DNA of 64,000 nt from Vibrio neptunius (GTDB taxonomy: Bacteria > Pseudomonadota > Gammaproteobacteria > Enterobacterales > Vibrionaceae), in assembly GCA_019339365.1 (NCBI GenBank), contig CP079859.1, forward strand, positions 930,001 through 994,000, written 5' to 3'. A model generated the notes under the pieces. That model saw nothing but the letters and a program-made list of their open reading frames with translations, searched no databases and had not been told where the DNA came from. This document shows, one piece after another, positions 56,141-64,000 of the stretch; the stretch's first letter is position 1; every line of letters begins with the position of its first letter. The translations under genes and the position numbers were made by a program.

Positions 56141-58807
56141 ATGACACAAATTACTGTTAAAGCACTGAGTGAAGAAATTGGTACACCAGTTGACCGCTTA
56201 TTAGAGCAACTTGCTGATGCTGGTATGACAAAAGCGAGTGCAGATCAGGTAACCGAAGAAGAGAAGCAAAAATTGCTTACTCACCTGAAAAAAGAGCACG
56301 GTGATACTTCTGGTGAAGCTGAACCAACTCGTTTAACTCTACAGCGTAAAACTCGCAGCACACTAAGCGTCAATGCTGGTGGCGGCAAGAGTAAGGATGT
56401 TCAAGTAGAAGTGCGCAAAAAGCGCACTTATGTGAAGCGCAGCACTATCGAAGACGACGCGAACCGCGAGGCTGAGGAAGCAGCAAAGCGTGAAGCTGAA
56501 GAGCTAGCAAAACGTGAAGCTGCAGAGAAAGCACAACGCGAGGCCGAAGAAAAAGCGAAGCGAGAAGCGGACGCAAAACGTGAAGCTGAAGAAAAGGCCA
56601 AACGCGTACAAGCTGATAAGGCTAAGAAAGACATGAATGCAACAAAAAGTGCAGAAGTGAACGCGCAAGCGAAAAACGAAGCTGACGAACTGAAACGTCG
56701 TCAGGAAGAAGAAGCACAGCGTAAAGCTGAACAAGAAGCAGCTAAGCTGGTTGAAGAAGCTCGTAAGCTTGCTGAAGAAAATGAAGCTCGCTGGAATGAA
56801 GCGGAACAGAAGAAGAAAGAGTTGGAAAACTCTGACTATCACGTAACAACTTCATCATACGCTCGCGAAGCAGAAGATGCTGCGGATCGCAAAGAAGAAG
56901 GTGGTCGTCGTAAGAAGAAGAAGAAAGCTTCTGGCAACGATGATCAAAACCGTGGTGGCCGTAACCAGCGCGGCGCTAAAGGTCGCAACAAAGGTAAATT
57001 GGCGAAGCCTGCTTCAATGCAGCAAGGTTTCGATAAGACAGCTACTGTTGCGAAAGCTGACGTTGTTGTCGGTGAAACCATCGTTGTATCAGAACTGGCT
57101 AACAAGATGTCTGTAAAAGGGACAGAAGTTATCAAAGTAATGATGAAGATGGGGGCAATGGCGACGATCAACCAGGTTATCGACCAAGAAACAGCACAAC
57201 TTGTAGCTGAAGAAATGGGTCACAAGGTAATTCTGCGTAAAGAGAACGAGCTAGAAGAAGCAGTACTGTCAGATCGTGACAGCAATGCGGAAGCGGTACC
57301 TCGTGCTCCAGTTGTTACCATCATGGGTCACGTTGACCATGGTAAGACATCGACACTTGACTACATCCGTAAAGCGCACGTTGCGTCAGGCGAAGCCGGT
57401 GGTATCACACAGCACATCGGTGCATACCACGTTGAAACTGAAAACGGCATGATCACCTTCCTAGATACTCCTGGACACGCGGCGTTTACTGCAATGCGTG
57501 CTCGTGGTGCTCAGGCAACAGATATCGTTGTTCTTGTTGTAGCAGCAGACGATGGCGTAATGCCACAGACAATCGAAGCAATCCAGCACGCGAAAGCGGC
57601 GGGTGTACCTCTGATTGTTGCAGTGAACAAGATCGATAAAGAAGACGCGAACCCAGACAACGTTAAGAATGAGCTGGCTCAATACGATGTTATTCCTGAG
57701 GAGTGGGGCGGTGAGAACATGTTTGTTCACATCTCTGCGAAACAGGGTACAAACATTGAAGGTCTGCTAGAAACTATCCTTCTACAATCTGAAGTTCTTG
57801 AGCTGACAGCGGTAGAAGAAGGCATGGCGTCTGGTGTGGTTGTTGAATCTCGCCTAGATAAAGGTCGCGGCCCTGTTGCCACTGTACTGGTTCAGTCTGG
57901 TACTCTAAACAAAGGTGATATCCTTCTTTGTGGTCAAGAGTACGGCCGTGTTCGTGCAATGCGTGACGAGAATGGTCAAGAGATCTTCACTGCGGGTCCT
58001 TCTATCCCAGTAGAAATCATTGGTCTGTCTGGTGTGCCTGCATCTGGTGATGAAGCGACGGTTGTTCGTGATGAGCGTAAAGCACGTGAAGTTGCCAACT
58101 ACCGTCAAGGTAAATTCCGTGATGTTAAACTAGCACGTCAACAAAAAGCGAAACTAGAGAACATGTTCTCTAACATGGCAGCTGGTGAAGTGGCTGAGCT
58201 TAATGTGGTACTTAAAGCAGACGTTCAAGGTTCTGTGGAAGCTATCGCAGACTCGCTACGTAAACTTTCTACTGAAGAAGTGAAAGTGAACATCGTGGGT
58301 TCTGGTGTTGGTGGTATTACAGAAACCGATGCTGTTCTAGCGGCCGCATCTAACGCTATCATCCTAGGTTTCAACGTTCGTGCTGATGCAACTGCGCGTC
58401 GTGCAGTTGAAGCTGAAAACCTAGATCTACGTTACTACTCAATCATTTACCAATTGATTGATGAAGTAAAACAAGCAATGGGCGGTATGCTTGCTCCAGA
58501 GTTCAAGCAAGAAATTATCGGCCTTGCAGAAGTGCGTGATGTATTTAAGTCACCAAAACTTGGCGCTATTGCGGGTTGTATGGTTACTGAAGGTACTATT
58601 AAGCGCAGTAACCCAATTCGTGTACTACGTGAGAACGTGGTTATCTACGAAGGTGAACTAGAGTCACTCCGTCGCTTTAAAGATGACGTACAAGAAGTTA
58701 AGAACGGCTACGAATGTGGTATCGGCGTTAAGAACTACAATGATGTTCGCGTTGGTGACCAAATCGAGGTCTTCGAAATCGTTGAAGTAAAACGAACTCT
58801 AGACTAA
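56141..58807 (+). CDS. infB: Translation initiation factor IF-2 InfB
   Basis: GTPase that places fMet-tRNA on the 30S subunit and promotes subunit joining. 888 residues. IF2 N-terminal subdomains, then a long charged helix rich in AKREAEE-type repeats (about 100-260), a basic Gly/Arg/Lys stretch (about 265-290), G domain with [17 protein letters not shown] and NKID, then domains II-IV. RBS AAGGAG before ATG 56141. The repetitive segment is normal for the family and tends to vary in length. Confidence 0.97.
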   Translation: MTQITVKALSEEIGTPVDRLLEQLADAGMTKASADQVTEEEKQKLLTHLKKEHGDTSGEAEPTRLTLQRKTRSTLSVNAGGGKSKDVQVEVRKKRTYVKRSTIEDDANREAEEAAKREAEELAKREAAEKAQREAEEKAKREADAKREAEEKAKRVQADKAKKDMNATKSAEVNAQAKNEADELKRRQEEEAQRKAEQEAAKLVEEARKLAEENEARWNEAEQKKKELENSDYHVTTSSYAREAEDAADRKEEGGRRKKKKKASGNDDQNRGGRNQRGAKGRNKGKLAKPASMQQGFDKTATVAKADVVVGETIVVSELANKMSVKGTEVIKVMMKMGAMATINQVIDQETAQLVAEEMGHKVILRKENELEEAVLSDRDSNAEAVPRAPVVTIMGHVDHGKTSTLDYIRKAHVASGEAGGITQHIGAYHVETENGMITFLDTPGHAAFTAMRARGAQATDIVVLVVAADDGVMPQTIEAIQHAKAAGVPLIVAVNKIDKEDANPDNVKNELAQYDVIPEEWGGENMFVHISAKQGTNIEGLLETILLQSEVLELTAVEEGMASGVVVESRLDKGRGPVATVLVQSGTLNKGDILLCGQEYGRVRAMRDENGQEIFTAGPSIPVEIIGLSGVPASGDEATVVRDERKAREVANYRQGKFRDVKLARQQKAKLENMFSNMAAGEVAELNVVLKADVQGSVEAIADSLRKLSTEEVKVNIVGSGVGGITETDAVLAAASNAIILGFNVRADATARRAVEAENLDLRYYSIIYQLIDEVKQAMGGMLAPEFKQEIIGLAEVRDVFKSPKLGAIAGCMVTEGTIKRSNPIRVLRENVVIYEGELESLRRFKDDVQEVKNGYECGIGVKNYNDVRVGDQIEVFEIVEVKRTLD

Positions 58808-58868
58808 TTGACTAAAATTACAGGCTTACTTATTGATAGTTAAGTAGTAATTGGTTGTTGAATACGCC

Positions 58869-58906
58869 ATGGGGGGCTGGAATTTATCCATCCCCCATTC
58901 TTTCTA
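58869..58906 (+). other. Composite hairpin between infB and rbfA
   Basis: ATGGGGG (58869-58875) pairs with CCCCCAT (58892-58898), with an inner TGGA/TCCA pair; TTCTTTCT follows. It could be a partial terminator or an mRNA processing site lowering rbfA relative to infB. Confidence 0.5.
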
Positions 58907-58920
58907 ATAAGAGAAAAAAT

Positions 58921-59334
58921 ATGTCAAAAGAATTTAGCCGAACGCAGCGTGTTGCTCAGCAGCTGCAAAAAGAACTCGCAATGATCCTTCAGCGTGAAGT
59001 TCGTGACTCCCGCTTAGGTATGGTGACCATTTCTGATGTAGAAGTGTCACGTGACCTAGCATACGCAAAAGTGTTTGTAACTTTCCTTTGTGTTGGTGAG
59101 CAAACACCTGAATCTTGCCTAGAAGCATTACGCGAACACGAAGTGCATATCCGTATGATGCTAGGTAAGCGCATTCGATTGCGCCTTACCCCAGAAATTC
59201 GTTTTCATTACGATAGTACTTTGGTTGATGGTATGCGTATGTCTAACCTCGTCAGTGAAGTCATCAATGAAGACAAGCGCAAACAGCAAGACGCTGGCCG
59301 TGAAGACGAAAATTCGGAAGAAGGTAAGGCATAA
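58921..59334 (+). CDS. rbfA: 30S ribosome-binding factor RbfA
   Basis: Binds the 16S 5' helix during late 30S maturation and supports cold growth. 137 residues, type-II KH fold (TRQRVAQ-like helix, [30 protein letters not shown]). Start ATG 58921 ([11 protein letters not shown]); the frame is open further upstream without homology. The stop overlaps the truB start (TAATG). Confidence 0.95.
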   Translation: MSKEFSRTQRVAQQLQKELAMILQREVRDSRLGMVTISDVEVSRDLAYAKVFVTFLCVGEQTPESCLEALREHEVHIRMMLGKRIRLRLTPEIRFHYDSTLVDGMRMSNLVSEVINEDKRKQQDAGREDENSEEGKA

Positions 59335-60280
59335 TGGCTCGCCGTCGTAAAGGTCGTCCAATTAATGGGGTTGTCCTCCTAGACAAGCCAACAGGCATTT
59401 CATCTAATGATGCGCTGCAGAAAGTAAAACGCATTTACTTTGCTGAGAAAGCAGGTCATACCGGTGCTCTGGATCCCTAGCGACAGGTATGCTGCCAATT
59501 TGTCTTGGTGAAGCAACCAAGTTTTCTCAGTTCTTGTTGGATTCTGATAAGCGCTACCGAGTGATCGCCAAGTTAGGTGAGCGTACGGATACTTCGGATT
59601 CTGATGGTGAAGTGGTTGAGACTCGTCCAGTGGATGTGTCTCTAGAGAAGCTAGAAGCATCTATCGATAAGTTCCGTGGTGAGTCTGACCAAGTACCTTC
59701 AATGTTTTCGGCGTTGAAATATCAAGGTAAGCCTTTATACGAATATGCTCGTAAAGGCATTGAAGTACCGCGTGAATCACGCAAAATTACGGTTTATGAA
59801 ATCGTACTGCATCGTTTTGAAGGTGATGAAGTCGAGATGGAAGTCCACTGTTCAAAAGGGACTTACATCCGTACCATCGTCGATGACTTGGGTGAAATGC
59901 TTGGTTGTGGTGCTCACGTGACTATGCTTCGTCGTACTGGTGTTGCCAAATACCCGTATGAGAAAATGGTGACGTTAGAGCAGCTCAATGACCTCTTAGA
60001 ACAAGCACAACGTGATGAAATTGCACCTAAAGAGTTACTCGATCCTTTGCTTCTACCAATGGATACTGCAGTAGAAGATCTACCAGAAGTAAACCTCAAT
60101 GCTGAATTAACCAATTTGGTTCAGCACGGTATGCCAGTGCAAGTATTCGGCGCACCAGAAGGCACACCGCTGCGTATGACTTCCGGTGAAGAGAAGTTGT
60201 TCATTGGTGTTGCTGAAGTCAATGATGATGGTAAGGTGGCACCAAAGCGCCTAGTTGTCTTCCGTGAAGAAGCCGAGTAG
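59334..60280 (+). pseudogene. truB: tRNA pseudouridine-55 synthase TruB, broken by a -1 frameshift
   Basis: TruB makes pseudouridine 55 in the T-loop of tRNAs. ATG 59334 overlaps the rbfA stop. The frame reads [19 protein letters not shown] to GHTGALDP and then hits TAG at 59478-59480, just after the catalytic Asp (residue 47). From there the rest of TruB ([17 protein letters not shown] to the PUA-like C-terminus, ending at 60280) continues in the next frame. Adding one C to CCC at 59475-59477 restores DPLATGMLP and a 315-residue protein of normal length. The remainder is fully conserved, so this is a sequencing error or a very recent mutation. A start at 59489 would give a fragment without the catalytic Asp. 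Confidence 0.92.
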
Positions 60281-60303
60281 CAGACTCGCACCACTGAATA
60301 TAT

Positions 60304-60332
60304 AAAACCGAAGCAAAATGCTTCGGTTTTTT
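60304..60332 (+). terminator. Rho-independent terminator of truB
   Basis: AAAACCGAAGC, AAAAT loop, GCTTCGGTTTT then TT. It ends the rimP-truB operon; rpsO, the usual next gene, is absent. The rest of the gap to 60452 contains two small hairpins (GTTGC/GCAAC near 60352 and CCCTCA/TGAGGG near 60383) and no ORF. Confidence 0.9.
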
Positions 60333-60452
60333 GTACCAGTAATGACTACGCATAGTTGCTGCAATAGCAACAAAGGTCATTTCCCTCAGCTAGCTTTGTG
60401 AGGGTTCATATTTTGAAAGCCTCAGAAAAGAATCGGGATCTTGTGTAAGCAG

Positions 60453-60881
60453 CTATTTAATTAGCTTAGCTTCAGTAAGGGCTACTCTAAGAGCATCAGC
60501 GCGTTTACGGTTAACCCCAAAATCAGAGTGACCGGTGCGAGATTCAGAGCGAACAATCAGACTGTTCCCTTCTATTCTTAATTCCAAATCATCGACGAAA
60601 CGCATGATCTTACTGGTAAATTCTACTCGTAAATAATCAGCGCTTTTTTTCGCAGTTTTGGTTCTTGGCTCTTTTAGTACCACAGCTTCGATCTGATCTA
60701 AGGTCACGCCGTCATTGAGTTCAAACGGTGCGAGGTTATGCTCTGGTCGAGTATCTTGTGTTGAAACGCAGTTAGGCTTGTCACCACAAGGGGAAGCTGT
60801 GCGATCTGACATATCTTGTACTCCTTGGCTACAAGCGGTTAAACCCAATAGGGTGATTAAAAGGAGAGCGGCGTTCTTCAT
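60453..60881 (-). CDS. DUF1499 family lipoprotein
   Basis: 142 residues. Lipoprotein signal peptide with lipobox LTAC (Cys17), then PCGDKPNCVSTQD, the Cys-containing start of the DUF1499 domain, ending with the family FGVNRKRADALRVALTEA. Predicted to be anchored by lipid in the envelope; no Asp at position +2 (Ser instead), so outer-membrane sorting is expected. Function unknown. AAGG lies upstream of ATG 60881. Confidence 0.83.
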   Translation of the reverse strand: MKNAALLLITLLGLTACSQGVQDMSDRTASPCGDKPNCVSTQDTRPEHNLAPFELNDGVTLDQIEAVVLKEPRTKTAKKSADYLRVEFTSKIMRFVDDLELRIEGNSLIVRSESRTGHSDFGVNRKRADALRVALTEAKLIK

Positions 60882-60903
60882 TTTAAATACCTTGTCTTGT
60901 TTT

Positions 60904-61065
60904 TATACCAATCACACCAATTATCTGCTCATTCTTGCTTGTTAAAATCGCTGATAACTGCGTTAAAGATTTTGTAGGCAGAACAACTAGCTAGCTGCAA
61001 TCTTTGCCTTGTTCTAAGCGATTTTCCCTACACAATTTCTGAGCATCTAATTAATGCGATGTATA
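60904..61065. repeat. Palindromic repeat element of about 160 bp (MITE-like)
   Basis: Nested inverted repeats cover the whole segment: TATA ends; AATTATCTGCTCA (60919-60931) with TGAGCATCTAATT (61040-61052); AAAATCGCT (60944-60952) with AGCGATTTT (61017-61025); AAAGATT (60965-60971) with AATCTTT (60999-61005); GCAG with CTGC; and the palindrome CTAGCTAG near the centre. No ORF. It looks like a mobile or dispersed non-coding element of the kind common between Vibrio genes. Confidence 0.72.
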
Positions 61066-61094
61066 TTATCGAATTCAATTATATGTTTTAAATG

Positions 61095-61123
61095 AAAAAA
61101 GGATCCAATTAGTGGATCCTTTT
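61095..61123 (-). terminator. Rho-independent terminator of gltBD
   Basis: AAAAGGATCC, AATTAGT loop, GGATCCTTTT; on the minus strand the T-run continues. It begins 17 bp after the gltD stop. Confidence 0.88.
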
Positions 61124-61139
61124 GTGAGTTGAGGTAGGA

Positions 61140-62555
<1,416 letters not shown>

Positions 62556-62572
62556 TCAAACATCCTCCATGA

Positions 62573-64000
62573 TTACTGCGCTTGAACGCGAAGTTCAGCG
62601 GCACTACGACTTTGGTGACCCAGCAGGGTACGAAGGTCTGCAGCTTTAGGTTTCACTAGATAGAACTTTGGAATCCATTCATCAAAGTTCGCCAGAATAT
62701 CTTCTGCGTGGACGGAATTTGTTTCTTCAAGATGCTCTGCAATCAGACCACGTAAATGTTCCTGATGGATATAGAGATCAGATAGCGCCAATGCTTCTAC
62801 GGATTCATTGTTCACCCGGCCTTGGAAGTCTTCGTTCTTATCAAGAACGTAGGCAAATCCCCCTGTCATCCCTGCGCCAAAATTGACCCCAGTTGCGCCA
62901 AGAATTGCCACAATACCGCCTGTCATGTATTCACAAGCGTTGTCGCCAGCGCCTTCTATGACAGCGATGGTTCCAGAGTTACGGACGCCAAAGCGCTCGC
63001 CTGCCGTACCAGCTGCAAACAGTTTGCCTCCAGTCGCCCCGTATAAGCAGGTGTTACCAATGATGGTGGCTTCATTACAGCGGAATGCGGTTCCCTGATG
63101 TGGTTTGATGACCAACTTGCCACCAGCCATACCTTTACCAACATAGTCGTTGGCGTCACCAGTGAGGTACTGTTCTACGCCACCCGCATTCCAGACCCCA
63201 AATGACTGTCCAGCGGTGCCATCAAGATGCAGCTTAATGGGGGTGGCCGCCATGCCTTGGTTTCCATAGCGTTTCGCTATTTCACCTGATAGACGCGCAC
63301 CAATCGAGCGATCGGTATTGATGACATTGTAGAAGAAGCTAGCTGATTCGCCGGATTCTACGGCTGAGAGCGCGTCATCAATAATCTTCTGGTTTAACTC
63401 GGCTTTATCAAACGGTGTGTTAGGCTCTGTCCAAAATAGTGGATGACCTTCTGGTGATGCAGGCGCCTCGAGAATATTGCTTAAGTCGAGCTTGGCTTGC
63501 TTGGCGGTCATGCCTTCTGCTGCCTCCAGCAACTCAGTTCGCCCGATGAGATCAGTGAGTTTTTCCACTTCCAGTTCCGCTAACAAGGTGCGTACTTCAT
63601 CAGCCAAACCGACAAAATAATTCATCACTTGCTCTGGCAAGCCTTTGAAGAACTCTTTGCGTAACAATTCGTCTTGAGTGGCAACGCCTGTTGCACAATT
63701 GTTGAGGTGACAAATGCGCAGGAACTTACAGCCCATCGCTACCATAGGTGCTGTTCCAAAACCGAAGCTTTCTGCACCTAGAATCGCGGCTTTTACAACG
63801 TCTAAACCTGTTTTTAGACCGCCATCCACTTGAAGGCGAATCTTGTGACGAAGCCCGTTAGCAACCAGGGCTTGTTGAGTCTCTGCAAGGCCCAGCTCCC
63901 AAGGACAACCTGCGTACTTTACCGATGTCAGTGGGCTGGCGGCAGTCCCTCCGTCATAGCCTGATATAGTGATCAAGTCTGCATACGCTTTTGCAACGCC
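62573..64000 (-). CDS. gltB: Glutamate synthase large subunit GltB (C-terminal part; 5' end outside window)
   Basis: Last 475 residues of the large subunit, open to the window edge; full-length GltB is about 1,500 residues. Visible are the FMN-site segment [18 protein letters not shown], the 3Fe-4S ligands [12 protein letters not shown], and the C-terminal GXGXG beta-helix domain ([42 protein letters not shown]). The amidotransferase and central domains lie outside. Operon gltB-gltD on the minus strand. Confidence 0.97.
   Translation of the reverse strand, partial: GVAKAYADLITISGYDGGTAASPLTSVKYAGCPWELGLAETQQALVANGLRHKIRLQVDGGLKTGLDVVKAAILGAESFGFGTAPMVAMGCKFLRICHLNNCATGVATQDELLRKEFFKGLPEQVMNYFVGLADEVRTLLAELEVEKLTDLIGRTELLEAAEGMTAKQAKLDLSNILEAPASPEGHPLFWTEPNTPFDKAELNQKIIDDALSAVESGESASFFYNVINTDRSIGARLSGEIAKRYGNQGMAATPIKLHLDGTAGQSFGVWNAGGVEQYLTGDANDYVGKGMAGGKLVIKPHQGTAFRCNEATIIGNTCLYGATGGKLFAAGTAGERFGVRNSGTIAVIEGAGDNACEYMTGGIVAILGATGVNFGAGMTGGFAYVLDKNEDFQGRVNNESVEALALSDLYIHQEHLRGLIAEHLEETNSVHAEDILANFDEWIPKFYLVKPKAADLRTLLGHQSRSAAELRVQAQ

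Noticed and set aside
56460..56900. Repetitive AKREAEE-coding stretch in infB as a tandem-repeat anomaly
   Set aside because: Charged helical repeats are normal in the N-terminal half of gammaproteobacterial IF2.
59489..60280. Shorter intact TruB starting at 59489
   Set aside because: It would lack the catalytic Asp region; the conserved upstream frame shows it is a fragment of a frameshifted gene.

Overview
The window is chromosomal DNA of a gammaproteobacterium and almost certainly a Vibrio or close relative. It carries a chitin-oligosaccharide (chb) cluster next to the sensor ChiS, an OmpU-type porin beside dacB, a RocS/ScrG-like GGDEF-EAL gene among the oxygen-independent ubiquinone genes, and many housekeeping genes with Vibrio-like sequences. 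Genes are dense. I see no prophage, insertion sequence, CRISPR array or rRNA operon.

Layout. 1-14.3 kb, minus strand: chitin/chitosan-oligosaccharide catabolism (GH20 hexosaminidase cut by the window edge, glucosamine kinase broken by a frameshift, GH9 glucosaminidase, a five-gene peptide-type ABC importer, ChiS). 14.5-25.9 kb: rsmC, an AI-2E-family permease, a 39-residue Cys-rich membrane peptide too short for routine ORF calling, hemL, erpA, a two-gene RND efflux system, an M23 endopeptidase, tyrS. 25.9-30 kb: a structured leader with a 14-codon Pro-Pro ORF, a CBS-less MgtE, dacB, ompU. 30-36.1 kb: greA, yhbY, rlmE, ftsH, folP, glmM. 36.1-53.1 kb: holD-rimI, a membrane GGDEF-EAL protein, prfC, srmB, trmN6, brnQ, prfB (programmed frameshift)-lysS, ubiV-ubiU, a PAS-GGDEF-EAL gene, ubiT and a GNAT gene. 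53.3-60.3 kb: secG, tRNA-Leu, tRNA-fMet, rimP-nusA-infB-rbfA-truB, with truB frameshifted. 60.4-64 kb: DUF1499 lipoprotein, a palindromic repeat, gltD and the 3' part of gltB.

How the genes work together. The chb cluster imports chitin oligosaccharides, cuts them to monomers in the cytoplasm and phosphorylates GlcN; ChiS is expected to activate it and be held off by the periplasmic binding protein. The secG-truB stretch is the classical translation/transcription-factor operon. Compared with the familiar gene order (glmM-secG-leuU and truB-rpsO-pnp in E. coli), the window is interrupted at both places, so it contains rearrangement junctions.

Most interesting lead: the mgtE 5' region (about 25,985-26,253). 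It combines a translated-looking mini-ORF (MNNTDHPPSMKGEK), mutually exclusive stems that overlap the mini-ORF, and a polypyrimidine segment able to pair with either the end of the mini-ORF or the mgtE ribosome-binding site. The transporter downstream lacks the CBS domains that normally sense Mg2+. This suggests, by inference, a ribosome-operated magnesium switch analogous to, but not homologous with, mgtL-mgtA. Two apparent frameshifts (gspK, truB) are single-base losses in C/G runs and may be sequencing errors. Base composition and all structures were judged by eye; no folding or database search was run.
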